From an uncultured Saprospiraceae bacterium (GTDB lineage: Bacteria; Bacteroidota; Bacteroidia; Chitinophagales; Saprospiraceae): a stretch of 61,278 nt of DNA. Position 1 is the first letter of the stretch. Each line of letters begins with the position of its first letter. The notes beneath the pieces were generated by a model. That model saw nothing but the letters and a program-made list of their open reading frames with translations. It did no database searches and had not been told where the DNA came from. Below are positions 26,221 to 34,949 of the stretch, piece by piece. A program made the position numbers and the translations under genes. The stretch covers positions 1 to 61,278 of the forward strand of contig CALFWW010000192.1 in NCBI GenBank assembly GCA_937928575.1. The letters run 5' to 3'.

Positions 26221-26607
26221 ATGCATATTACAGACGTTAACAATGATGGTATCGCGATGGATGGATTAGACCCTGTGTCACATTACAATGGCGAGCCACT
26301 CTTAGGAAATCAAGATTTTACTTTTGTGATTAATGATATGAAATTTCATTTTTCCTCTAAAAAGAATATGGAAGAATTTATCAAAACGCCTGAAAAGTTT
26401 ATCCCTATTAATGGTGGATACACAATAAGTTCACATGTTGCTCCTCCATCGATATCGACAACCGAAGGTCAAATTGTTGGAAATCAAACGTTCACTTATC
26501 ACCGGAATTTAGAGGACAAAATAAGCAGCATTGAAAATAATATACCGATTAATATGAAAGAGGATGGGAATATTGAGATGCAGAATCTTTCAGACAGCGC
26601 TAGTTAA
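26221..26607 (+). CDS. YHS domain-containing protein
   Basis: A 128-residue protein whose N-terminal 60 residues form a YHS domain: GLDPVSHYNGEPLLG, then FTFVINDMKFHFSSKKNMEEF and PEKFIPINGGY. YHS domains bind metals or occur in metal-transport and heavy-metal reductase contexts, and free-standing versions are common in Bacteroidota. The second half (ISSHVAPPSISTTEGQIVGN onward) is low complexity. There is no signal peptide. The ATG at 26221 is chosen over an upstream TTG at 26182 because the domain starts soon after it. It follows DUF2254 and is convergent with the heme oxygenase gene. Confidence 0.75.
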   Translation: MHITDVNNDGIAMDGLDPVSHYNGEPLLGNQDFTFVINDMKFHFSSKKNMEEFIKTPEKFIPINGGYTISSHVAPPSISTTEGQIVGNQTFTYHRNLEDKISSIENNIPINMKEDGNIEMQNLSDSAS

Positions 26608-26681
26608 ATATTTTAATATCCATATATCACCCAAAAGCGATTTGTACATCCTTCTATTCATTTGCCAACCGCTGTAATCTT

Positions 26682-27287
26682 TTATGATTTATTAAAGATT
26701 ATTAGTGGTTGGCAATGAGTTTTATAGAAAAATTCAAACACTATAATTGCATTTTTTTTTGCCACTTCCGTTTCCTGCTCTTCCTTTAAATGTATTTGAA
26801 TCAACTCTTGAAAAGCCTTCCATCGTTGACCAATATGAACACTCGATTGTTGATAGAAATTGAAATTAGGTAGATGCTGAAGATTGGGATTGTTTTTCAG
26901 TGCTTTCACGATCACACTGCCCCCTAACCTTGCACCTTCAAGAACATATAGCATCCCTAAACTAGCTGCAATTGAAGTATCTGTAAAACAAGGTGTTTCT
27001 GTCGATATATTGTTGGAAATATCAATTTTCAATAAATCTAGATCGCTTTTTAAATCTACCAATCGGTGTGAGCAAAATAATTGGATGGATGGATCTTTTG
27101 AATTTAGTAATGCCTTATTGAGCGTGGGTTCTAGATGTTGATATAAATAATGATTTTTTTGGATCAAATCCTGATATTGCCTCAAGCTAATGGTCTTGTT
27201 CATGATTTCGTTTGCATAAGAGACCTTTTCTAAGTCTTTATGTAACTGATTTGTTGCTTCCTTGAGGGCACCAATGATTAAGGTCAT
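26682..27287 (-). CDS. Biliverdin-producing heme oxygenase
   Basis: A 201-residue all-helical protein. H16 (ATNQLHKDLE) is in the position of the proximal heme ligand, and GMLYVLEGARLGGSVI matches the distal helix signature of heme oxygenases, where the glycines let the heme and oxygen bind. The product is biliverdin, the chromophore of the phytochrome encoded three genes upstream. Its ATG overlaps the stop codon of the response regulator gene by four bases, so translation is coupled. This is the standard BphO logic: chromophore supply is transcribed with the photoreceptor. Confidence 0.85.
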   Translation of the reverse strand: MTLIIGALKEATNQLHKDLEKVSYANEIMNKTISLRQYQDLIQKNHYLYQHLEPTLNKALLNSKDPSIQLFCSHRLVDLKSDLDLLKIDISNNISTETPCFTDTSIAASLGMLYVLEGARLGGSVIVKALKNNPNLQHLPNFNFYQQSSVHIGQRWKAFQELIQIHLKEEQETEVAKKNAIIVFEFFYKTHCQPLIIFNKS

Positions 27288-27820
27288 GTAGTTATTTGTA
27301 ATTTTTTCACGATTTGGAGTGCATCTTGTGTTGTATCCGGAGTCAACTTTATGATGAGGGCTTCTAGTTTTTCTAACAAAAACTTTCGCTGGTATGCTTC
27401 CTCTTCTTTTCTTTTTAATTCATCCAACTTTTCATTGTTTTTCGTAATTACTTCCTTCATGGTTTCTGGTAGTTTACTAAGATTTTTTTTGATAATAAAT
27501 CCGTTTGCTCCTTCCAGGATAGCACGAGCTACTTTTTCGTCATCATTCAAATTTCCGGTAACAAAAATAAAAGGAATCTCTGCGAGGTTTTGTCTGACAA
27601 ATAACAACGCTTCTAAGCCATTGATATCTGGCAATCCGTAATCCGACAGGATTAAATCTGGTTTAAACCATTCTATCTTTTCAAAAAAAGATACTTTATT
27701 GGAAGCAACTATAAAAGTCGATTTTGAATTAAATTTGAGACATTGTCTTTTTATTAACTCAATGTCCGTATCCAAATCTTCTAGTATAAAGATTTTAAGA
27801 GGCTTTTCCATAATCCGCAT
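27284..27820 (-). CDS. Response regulator with receiver domain and helical tail
   Basis: A 178-residue protein. The receiver domain holds the acidic pair E14/D15 (ILEDLD), phospho-acceptor D60 (ILSDYGLPDINGLEAL), T in FIFVTGN and the lysine in IIKKN. A coiled-coil tail of about 50 residues (NEKLDELKRKEEEAYQRKFL) follows. It has no DNA-binding or output domain. Its start overlaps the end of the upstream regulator gene by 26 bases, or by 17 if the second ATG at 27811 is used. Probably a phosphorelay partner of the phytochrome kinase. Confidence 0.85.
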   Translation of the reverse strand: MRIMEKPLKIFILEDLDTDIELIKRQCLKFNSKSTFIVASNKVSFFEKIEWFKPDLILSDYGLPDINGLEALLFVRQNLAEIPFIFVTGNLNDDEKVARAILEGANGFIIKKNLSKLPETMKEVITKNNEKLDELKRKEEEAYQRKFLLEKLEALIIKLTPDTTQDALQIVKKLQITT

Positions 27821-28223
27821 TTCTATTAAATTTTAGCCAATAATGAAACAAAGAAATAAATAGTTCTTTCATTTCTTGGTATCTGTCCGGTTTGTTGATG
27901 TAGCTATTTACTCCATGTGCGTACGCTGATGCTATGTCTGAATTTTCAGTAGAGGAGCTGTAAATAATGATTGGAATATCTTTGGTTTTATCATGATTCT
28001 TCATTTTCTCTAACACTTCTAATCCGTTGACCTTTGGCATTTTAATATCAAGTAGAATAAACTTAGGAGTTGGATTCTCCTCATCGAAAAAATACTTCAA
28101 TACCTCTGAACCATCTTTTAACCATTTATAATTATCAGACAAGTTTTCCTTTTTGAGTATTCTTTCTACTAAATGTGCATCGTTTATACTGTCTTCTACA
28201 AATAAAAAATCTATTGAACTCAT
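27795..28223 (-). CDS. Single-domain response regulator (Rcp1-like)
   Basis: A 142-residue receiver-only protein: acidic pair E10/D11 (FVEDSIND), phospho-acceptor D59 (FILLDIKMPKVNGLEVL), S/T in IIYSSST and K in YINKPD. Such stand-alone receivers next to phytochrome kinases are typical phosphate acceptors, as Rcp1 is for cyanobacterial Cph1. It lies 48 bases after the phytochrome gene and overlaps the next regulator gene, so the whole operon is one transcript. Confidence 0.88.
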   Translation of the reverse strand: MSSIDFLFVEDSINDAHLVERILKKENLSDNYKWLKDGSEVLKYFFDEENPTPKFILLDIKMPKVNGLEVLEKMKNHDKTKDIPIIIYSSSTENSDIASAYAHGVNSYINKPDRYQEMKELFISLFHYWLKFNRNADYGKAS

Positions 28224-28271
28224 TTTACAAATAAAATAATTTAAGTGAAATATTTTTTTTCTTATGGCAAA

Positions 28272-30542
28272 TTAATTCAAATATTTATCTTTTGCTAATA
28301 ATGGAAGTTTTACCCAAAAAGTAGTTCCTTCTCCAAGCTTACTTTCTACTAAAACCTCTCCATTGTGTCGGTCTATAATTCTTTTAACAATTGAAAGTCC
28401 TACGCCAGTTCCTTCGTATTCATCATCAGAAACTAAACGACTAAAAACGTCGAAAATTTTAGGAATGTACTTCTCATACATACCAATTCCGTTGTCTCGA
28501 ATTTGATAAATGACGTGCTCATTTTCTATTCTACCCTCTATGTATACCTTTGGATCTGGTTTTTTGTAAGAGTATTTTAAAGCATTCCCAATGAGGTTTT
28601 GGAAAAGTTGTCTGATCATTGTTTGATCGCCAGATATTTTTGGCAAATCACTCGTTTCAACAATTACTTTCTGGTAGTCACTATTTGACATTTTGTGTTC
28701 GGCAATCAAATTCGGAATTAGATTGTTAACATCAATGTCATTATAGATAATATCGACCTTCACCAATTTTGAAAGGATTAGTAAGTCATCGACAAACAGA
28801 TTCATTTTGTGAATACTTGATATGATGGTGTTGATCACAGAAATTCCATAATCATCTAATTTATCTACATAGTCTTCCAAAAGAATTTGGCTAAAACCTT
28901 CAATTGCTCTCAAAGGCGATCGTAAATCATGGCTCACACTATAGCTAAAACTCTCTAGCTCATCATAAGAAGTTTGCAAATCCTGATGAAGTTTTTTGAG
29001 TTCATTAAATCGCTTTAAGATAATTTCTTTGATGTCATTTCTTAAATTGACAACCGCATCTCGCTCATTTTTTTTCCAGGGTTTTGATTGATTTTCTACG
29101 ATCTGTTTCCACTTTTCAAAAGACTTTCTTGGAGACAATCGTATGTCTTTTTCCTTTTGATTGACTGACTTATTTGGATTACCACCCCACAATACCTCTC
29201 TCGTCTCTGCATAGCGAAACCACATAATATATTCTGCAGGACGCTCTGAGATTTTAGCTGTCAGTATCCCTCCAAAGTCTGGTGAGATTGGAGGGTCATT
29301 TTGAAATTCATCTTTTAGATTATTGGTAGAAAATAAAATAGTATCAGATTTTTTCTCCAACAAATTTCTCAGTGCGCTAATTTCTTTATTTGTTGGTGTA
29401 TTTCCAATCACTTCAATTTTATCCTCAAAAACAATCGCAGCACCGTCGCTTTCAATATAATTCAACAAAGTTACTTCTTTTTCCAACAATCCTTTTACAA
29501 CGTTTTGTTGCTTATTCATTTGCTCAAATAACTTTCCATGAACTTTGTTGCGAATGATTAAATTAGAACGGAATTCATTGGCACGATACAGTGAAAGATG
29601 GCCTGAAATGATTTGTCCAATAAATTTTATGATGCTACGTGTACGGTAGTCCAAAAATTTCGATCTGGAAGTATGATGACAAGCAATCAATCCCCATAAT
29701 TTTTCAGCTTCTACAATAGCGACTGACAAAGATGCCTGAACGCCCATATTTCTTAAGTATTCCAGATGTATAGGTGATACGCCCCTTGAAGCGCAACCAC
29801 CTACATTGAGGGGCTGATTACTGACAGGGTGTAAAGAGGGTTGAATGAAAGCAAGCTCATCATAAGTGTTTGACAACATCCTCACTCTATTATCTAGAAA
29901 TAATTGTCTCGCTTGTTTCGGTATATCTGTTGCAGGATAACGAAGTCCTAAAAATGGTTCTAAGTGATTTTCAAGTGCCTCACCGACTACTACCCCGTTA
30001 TAATCGTCATCAAATTTGTAGATCATGACTCGGTCATAGCCGGTAATATTTTTTACCTCGGTTGTGACAACCTGAAAAAGATTTTCGGCGATGGAACATG
30101 CTTGTATTTTTTTTATCGCCAATTCTGTTTTATTAAGAAGTGCAAACTCATTTGATCTGTCCAGTACTTTTTCGATCTCCAAAATTAATTGTTGATCAAC
30201 TATATGTGCAATCACAATCTGGTTCTCAAGACTTTGTTCTGAAATGGGTAATGGCAAAGGATTGATTTCTGAAAAATCAGACATTTCAAATCCTTTTTTC
30301 AAGGTGTTAACAACATATTCAGGAAATATATCGTAAAGAGAATGTTCTAAGATGTCTTCGACCTGCATATTCAAAAAATGAACAGCATTGGAGGAGGCTT
30401 GCCGAATAGTCCAGGTTGCGGTATCAACTGCAATGACAGTTGCGAAACTTTGCACCGTTTGAATAACGTGTAGTGGCTCGAGGTCACAATTATTTAAATC
30501 GTATGTTTCAGTGTATGGATTTTCAGGAGTTACTTTTTTCAT
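28272..30542 (-). CDS. Bacteriophytochrome histidine kinase
   Basis: A 756-residue red/far-red photoreceptor kinase: PAS (about 18-125), GAF (145-310), PHY (325-500), HisKA with phospho-acceptor H538 (SVSHDLRSPLRA) and HATPase with QNLIGNALKYS, DNGIGM and GTGVGLSIV. Key phytochrome residues are present: the biliverdin-attaching C19 (NNCDLEP), D206 in PATDIP, H259 in PIHLEYLRNMG, H289 in WGLIACHH, and PRKSF in the PHY tongue (471-475). These fall at nearly the same numbers as in Deinococcus BphP. The protein has no N-terminal membrane segment. ATG at 30542 is chosen over the overlapping TTG at 30545. It heads an operon with two regulators and heme oxygenase. Confidence 0.95.
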   Translation of the reverse strand: MKKVTPENPYTETYDLNNCDLEPLHVIQTVQSFATVIAVDTATWTIRQASSNAVHFLNMQVEDILEHSLYDIFPEYVVNTLKKGFEMSDFSEINPLPLPISEQSLENQIVIAHIVDQQLILEIEKVLDRSNEFALLNKTELAIKKIQACSIAENLFQVVTTEVKNITGYDRVMIYKFDDDYNGVVVGEALENHLEPFLGLRYPATDIPKQARQLFLDNRVRMLSNTYDELAFIQPSLHPVSNQPLNVGGCASRGVSPIHLEYLRNMGVQASLSVAIVEAEKLWGLIACHHTSRSKFLDYRTRSIIKFIGQIISGHLSLYRANEFRSNLIIRNKVHGKLFEQMNKQQNVVKGLLEKEVTLLNYIESDGAAIVFEDKIEVIGNTPTNKEISALRNLLEKKSDTILFSTNNLKDEFQNDPPISPDFGGILTAKISERPAEYIMWFRYAETREVLWGGNPNKSVNQKEKDIRLSPRKSFEKWKQIVENQSKPWKKNERDAVVNLRNDIKEIILKRFNELKKLHQDLQTSYDELESFSYSVSHDLRSPLRAIEGFSQILLEDYVDKLDDYGISVINTIISSIHKMNLFVDDLLILSKLVKVDIIYNDIDVNNLIPNLIAEHKMSNSDYQKVIVETSDLPKISGDQTMIRQLFQNLIGNALKYSYKKPDPKVYIEGRIENEHVIYQIRDNGIGMYEKYIPKIFDVFSRLVSDDEYEGTGVGLSIVKRIIDRHNGEVLVESKLGEGTTFWVKLPLLAKDKYLN

Positions 30543-30742
30543 CAATTATATATTTCTCCAGGGCTCTGTTTGGTTTAAAAATTAGAATACTAAGATAATA
30601 ATAACTGTTAGTTGATAATGAATTCGCTTCACCTTTTTTTATTGTGAACTTAATGAGGCTGTTTAACTTAAAATGTTCATGGCAGAGTTGCGCAAAGACA
30701 AACATGATTTACTTTCTTTAAACCAAAGTATTCCAGTTTTGT

Positions 30743-31495
30743 CTATTGGAGAAAGTTCACGCTACCATTGTCCATATCATAGATAGCTCCGACGATTTTA
30801 ATTTCTCCTTTCTCCTCCATTTCCTTTAGTATTGGGCTATCTTTTCTAATTTTTTCTAAATTATTCCTAACATTGCTTTCGCAGGCCATGTGTACAAATT
30901 CCTGATTTGTAGAAGTTTTTTCTCCTTCATATTTAATGGACGCCAAAGCGGGTTTAATTTTGGTGAGCATGGCAGTAATATTTCCTAGTTTTACATTGTC
31001 TACAGCAGCTTTAATGGCTCCACAATGTTCGTGACCGAGTACTAGTATCAATTTTGAGCCTGATACTTTACAGGCAAATTCCATACTACCTAGAATATCT
31101 TCATTCACAAAATTACCTGCTACTCTTGCCACGAATAAATCTCCGATGCCTCTATCAAAAACATCCTCAACTGGAACTCTACTATCGACACAAGACAAAA
31201 CAATTGCTTTTGGAAATTGGGCCTTAACGCTTTTTCTTACTTGAGCAGAATGATTACGCGCAGTTAGATCATTACTAACAAACCTTTGATTGCCTTCTTT
31301 TAAGGCCTGTATTACTTCATCCGGCGAAAGCGCATCTTGTTGTTCTTTAGATAATACATCTTCAATGATTCCAACAATTTTTTCAGATTTTTCAGGAGCT
31401 TCTGTGTTGTTGTAAGCTTCTTGTTTTTTTACATCACTACAAGCATTTAGTATAAAAAACAGTAGGATGATTGAACTAAATTTTAGATTCTTCAT
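30743..31495 (-). CDS. Beta-class carbonic anhydrase, lipoprotein
   Basis: A 250-residue zinc enzyme for CO2/bicarbonate interconversion. A lipoprotein signal (MKNLKFSSIILLFFILNAC, C19 as acylation site) places it in the periplasm on a membrane. Zinc ligands are C102 and the H155/C158 pair (SCVDSRVP, GHEHCGA), with D104 and R106 completing the active site. The usual beta-CA body is preceded by about 45 linker residues. A membrane-anchored periplasmic beta-CA could trap CO2 or supply bicarbonate at the envelope. A gamma-type enzyme lies 270 bases away on the other strand. Confidence 0.9.
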   Translation of the reverse strand: MKNLKFSSIILLFFILNACSDVKKQEAYNNTEAPEKSEKIVGIIEDVLSKEQQDALSPDEVIQALKEGNQRFVSNDLTARNHSAQVRKSVKAQFPKAIVLSCVDSRVPVEDVFDRGIGDLFVARVAGNFVNEDILGSMEFACKVSGSKLILVLGHEHCGAIKAAVDNVKLGNITAMLTKIKPALASIKYEGEKTSTNQEFVHMACESNVRNNLEKIRKDSPILKEMEEKGEIKIVGAIYDMDNGSVNFLQ

Positions 31496-31529
31496 AACAA
31501 TTTATTAGATTTTTGCGTTTATACTTTTT

Positions 31530-31720
31530 ATACAAATTGTACTTTATAAGTGCGGTTATTATATGGAGGAAAATTTTATTGAGATTAAGGCGGAAAACGC
31601 AGACATAGCCTTAGTTACGGCGAGCCTGCCTGACTGCGCCAAGCAGACAGGGCTTTCCAACGCAGATATTAGTAAAATTTTCTCATAGATATCCGCAATT
31701 ATAGAGTATTATTTGTATTA
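31530..31720 (+). repeat. Dispersed palindromic element, copy F (full length, 191 bp)
   Basis: Starts ATACAAATTGTACTTTATAA and ends TATAGAGTATTATTTGTAT, so about 48 bases at each end are inverted repeats with a few mismatches. It carries GGAGGAAAATTTTATTG, GGCGGAAAACGCAGACATAG, the hairpin CCTGCCTGACTGCGCCAAGC and its partner CAGACAGG. It is almost identical to copy G (54024), inverted there, with about three differences by eye over 190 bp. It lies between the divergent beta- and gamma-carbonic anhydrase genes. Confidence 0.88.
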
Positions 31721-31761
31721 GAGCTTTCCTATCTTTACCATTCATTTAAAACAATCCAACC

Positions 31762-32274
31762 TTGTCAATAATTAAAACAGTACGTGGCTTCACTCCAAAA
31801 TTTGGTGCCAATTGTTTCATCGCAGAAAATGCGGTCGTCCTCGGTGATGTAGAAATGGGAAATGATTGTAGCGTTTGGTTCAGTGCAGTTGTGCGCGGAG
31901 ATGTCAATAGCATCCGAGTCGGCAACAATGTCAATATCCAAGATGGCGCCGTTATTCATTGTACCTACGAAAGATCGAAAACCTTCATCGGAGACAATGT
32001 ATCTGTCGGCCACAATGCGATCGTACACGGTTGTACGATTCACGAAAATGTTTTAGTAGGAATGGGTTCTATTGTAATGGATAATGCCGTTGTTGAATCT
32101 AATGTACTAATAGCCGCCGGAGCTGTCGTGTTAGAAAATGCTAAGTTGGAATCTGGATTCATCTATGCAGGTGTACCCGCTAAGAAAGTGAAGCCATTGA
32201 CAGAGGAAGCATTTAAAGATTCGGTTGGTCGAATTGCAGGATCCTATAAGAAGTATGCAAGTTGGTTTAAGTAG
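31762..32274 (+). CDS. Gamma-class carbonic anhydrase family protein
   Basis: A 170-residue left-handed beta-helix protein with repeating hexapeptides such as NAVVLGDV, VGNNVNIQDG and ESNVLIAAGAVV. Zinc ligand histidines fit H66, H84 and H89 (AVIHCTYERS; VGHNAIVHGC). The family includes active gamma carbonic anhydrases and inactive homologues such as PaaY/YrdA. Because the three histidines are present, metal binding is likely, but activity is unproven. The start is TTG at 31762, since no ATG precedes SIIKTVRGFTP, the usual beginning. TATCTTTA at 31730 may be its -7 element. Confidence 0.85.
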   Translation: MSIIKTVRGFTPKFGANCFIAENAVVLGDVEMGNDCSVWFSAVVRGDVNSIRVGNNVNIQDGAVIHCTYERSKTFIGDNVSVGHNAIVHGCTIHENVLVGMGSIVMDNAVVESNVLIAAGAVVLENAKLESGFIYAGVPAKKVKPLTEEAFKDSVGRIAGSYKKYASWFK

Positions 32275-32431
32275 AACAGACATCCCTGTCTGTTCAAAGT
32301 TGAACAATCATCGCGAAACAAGTTACTATGTGCAAACTATGTTAACTAATGTGCGCTATGTGTTAAATCCGCCCTACGCTTCCCTAATCTCTTTTAACGA
32401 TTCGATAAAGGCAGACATGATGTCTACCCAA

Positions 32432-33541
32432 CTACAACGAATTACACTGCAAAGCATAAAGCGCAAAAGAAGCCAACCAATGCTCACCAGCATAATCACC
32501 ATCCACAATTTTATCATAAGAATAATTCAGATGATTATCTGCGATTTTTATCAAATGATTGTATTCTGGATTTCCAGCTGCGATACTATAAAGACACCAC
32601 GCTCTTGAAAAGTTTAAACCATCCAAATGAACTAGTTTTCCATCCGTTCTATCTTTCACATCTGCGGGAATTAAATCAGTAGTCCCATTCGCCAAATCCG
32701 GCAAGAATTTTTCAAACCAGGTTTTAAATTCTTCCTTGCTCAAAACTCTTCTCATGATATCTGCTTCTTCCAAACAAGGGGATAGAAAATCATACCCACT
32801 CGGTTCATAATGAATAGGACAAGCAGTGTCTTTTTGGTAATAATGTTTGCATCTATTTTCAATCAACTCCAGTAAAGAACTGATGTTATTGTGTTTAGCA
32901 TAATCATAAGCAAAGGACAAACCAAAACCAGTATTGGTATGCTCACCAACGCGAATTGGATAAAGCAATTTAGGAAGATATCCTTTGTATTTTTCTACCA
33001 ACAAATCTGTCAATGGTTTCAAATTATGGTGCCACTCTTCAGCTTTTGGATGATTCCATGTTTGTAGTTCTAATGTTAGTTTTAGAATCCATGCCCAACC
33101 ATATGGGCGTTCAAAATTCTTAGTAAGTTTATGTCTGCTGAAATAGGCTACTTCTTGTTGGATATTTTCTTTCGTGAGATTTTTATCAATGGCAGCAATG
33201 ATTTTTTCCTTATTCTCCAATTCGGGAAAAGATTTTAAAAGATAAATCAAAGACCAATGGCCATGTGCTGCTGAATGCCAATCGAAACAACCATAAAAAG
33301 CAGGGTGTGCTTCTACATGATTGAGTTGATCTTTCTTGTCGAAAGTGACGTGCCCAGATTTGTAAGGGTAGGGGTTGCCGATACATTTCATGGGTAATTG
33401 AGCGAGATAATCTGCTCTTGCTTTGTCTAGCTTGATTTGAGAACTGTACAGCTCACCTGGTCCAGTAGGATGAACTTTTAATTCACTGCATCCTAACAGA
33501 AAAATTGCGAAAGTGATTAAGAGGGTATATTTATTCATCAT
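32432..33541 (-). CDS. DUF2891 family lipoprotein
   Basis: A 369-residue protein with a lipoprotein signal (MMNKYTLLITFAIFLLGC) and the body of the DUF2891 family: alpha/alpha-barrel-like helices with CFDWHSAAHGHWSL, ERPYGWAW, VGEHTNTGFGLSFAYDYA and DFLSPCLEEADIMRRVL. The conserved aromatic and acidic residues suggest a glycan- or small-molecule-active enzyme, but no activity is established for the family. It has its own transcription unit. The 3' neighbour on the other strand is the gamma-CA gene. Confidence 0.82.
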   Translation of the reverse strand: MMNKYTLLITFAIFLLGCSELKVHPTGPGELYSSQIKLDKARADYLAQLPMKCIGNPYPYKSGHVTFDKKDQLNHVEAHPAFYGCFDWHSAAHGHWSLIYLLKSFPELENKEKIIAAIDKNLTKENIQQEVAYFSRHKLTKNFERPYGWAWILKLTLELQTWNHPKAEEWHHNLKPLTDLLVEKYKGYLPKLLYPIRVGEHTNTGFGLSFAYDYAKHNNISSLLELIENRCKHYYQKDTACPIHYEPSGYDFLSPCLEEADIMRRVLSKEEFKTWFEKFLPDLANGTTDLIPADVKDRTDGKLVHLDGLNFSRAWCLYSIAAGNPEYNHLIKIADNHLNYSYDKIVDGDYAGEHWLASFALYALQCNSL

Positions 33542-33675
33542 TATTTGTTTAACGAAGGTGAGGGGTCAGCCTTCAAGTTAAAGTGAATATTTTAAACCGC
33601 AAAAGTTGAGGACACGTACTCACATACTCACTTTGACAATTTGCGGCAGAACATTTTACGGCTTCGCGGTTCCAT

Positions 33676-34065
33676 TCAACTGCCTTCAAACCAAACCTTT
33701 CCTTTCTCTCGTGCATCTCCGTTATAAGTTACAAAAATTTCTTCACCTGATTCAATATCCCGCTTAGCAAAAAATTGAATATAGGCTTCTTCGTAATTGA
33801 CCAGGTAGAAAGCATTCGGCTCATGTGAGTGATTGTACAAGGATCCAAATCCGAGTGCAATGGCACATTCTTCTTCTTGCTCACCCCAAAGAAAATAATA
33901 ATCGTGCAAAATACTCGTATGTATCTGCTGGAATTGTTCTTTAGGAATCACAATTACCGGACAAATTTCTAACAATGCACCTTCAGGTATGTCTTGATAA
34001 GTGAAAACACCTCGACCAGCAACCTCACTAGGTCCGTAATAAATAGATGGAAGTCGTTGACTCAT
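33676..34065 (-). CDS. SET domain-containing protein
   Basis: A 129-residue protein that is nearly all SET domain: GRGVFTYQDIPEGALLEICPV near the start, then LGFGSLYNHSHEPNAFYLV (the NHS..PN pseudoknot motif that binds SAM) and GEEIFVTYNGDAR. SET proteins are mostly lysine methyltransferases, though prokaryotic targets are rarely known. Its start overlaps the stop of the upstream transporter gene by four bases, so the two are translationally coupled. This linkage is unusual, and no shared function is known. Confidence 0.82.
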   Translation of the reverse strand: MSQRLPSIYYGPSEVAGRGVFTYQDIPEGALLEICPVIVIPKEQFQQIHTSILHDYYFLWGEQEEECAIALGFGSLYNHSHEPNAFYLVNYEEAYIQFFAKRDIESGEEIFVTYNGDAREKGKVWFEGS

Positions 34066-34949
34066 TCTTTTCTTTTAGTGACATAAACGCCAATTAAAAT
34101 TAGTGCCATTCCAATGATGTGAAATAAGGTAATTGGTTCTCCATCAATAGCACCCCATAACAATGCAATAACAGGAATAAAATAAGCAACCAATGAAGCG
34201 AAAACAGCATTTGTTTTTTTGACCAATTGAAAAAATAAAACCGATGCCATGACTGTACTCGCTAATGATAGCAATATAATATAAAGCAAACTAATAGTTG
34301 CTGCCTCATGCGTCTGAAAAATAGTGAAAAAATCAGTCGTCAAAAGATAAAGCAGTGCAGGTATACCAAGCGGTATAAAAGCAGCAGCACTAATCGTAAC
34401 ACTATTCATATCCTGCAAATGATGATGTACCGTATTGGCACTTGTCGCATAAAAAATAGTCGCTAAAATAATTAGGAAAACATACCAGTTGCCAAATTGA
34501 AGCGCACCTTCATTTCCAAATGCCACTAATACGACTGCACCAATTAGTCCTATTAAAACACCAAGAAGTTTGGCACCACTAAAAGCTTGTTTGAAAAATA
34601 AAATGCCCAACAACAATACAAATAAAGGCGTCAAGGAATTCAAAACCCCAGCCACAGAACTTGTGATCTTCGTTTGAGCAAATGCAAATAAATAAGATGG
34701 CAACGCAGTACCTGCCAATCCAACAGTAATTAGATATTTAAATTTAGACCAATCAATATCCTTATAACGGATAAAGAAAATTGGAACAAAAGCGATACAA
34801 GCAATTAGAATCCTAAGCGTTGCCATAATTTCTGGCGGATATGCCACCAATCCTTTCTTGATCAAAATAAAGGAACTACCCCAAATCAAGCTCAGTAAGA
34901 AAAGCGCACCCCATCCTTTTAAATCAACAGAATTATCAGTGTTTGTCAA
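34062..34949 (-). CDS. EamA/DMT superfamily transporter
   Basis: A 295-residue inner-membrane protein with about ten helices arranged as two EamA repeats (about 12-145 and 155-290). The first helix segment WGALFLLSLIWGSSFILIKKGL and the internal GLAGTALPSYLFAFAQTKITSS match drug/metabolite exporters. The substrate is unknown. It is the upstream gene of a coupled pair with the SET gene. Start ATG at 34949. Confidence 0.85.
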   Translation of the reverse strand: MTNTDNSVDLKGWGALFLLSLIWGSSFILIKKGLVAYPPEIMATLRILIACIAFVPIFFIRYKDIDWSKFKYLITVGLAGTALPSYLFAFAQTKITSSVAGVLNSLTPLFVLLLGILFFKQAFSGAKLLGVLIGLIGAVVLVAFGNEGALQFGNWYVFLIILATIFYATSANTVHHHLQDMNSVTISAAAFIPLGIPALLYLLTTDFFTIFQTHEAATISLLYIILLSLASTVMASVLFFQLVKKTNAVFASLVAYFIPVIALLWGAIDGEPITLFHIIGMALILIGVYVTKRKE

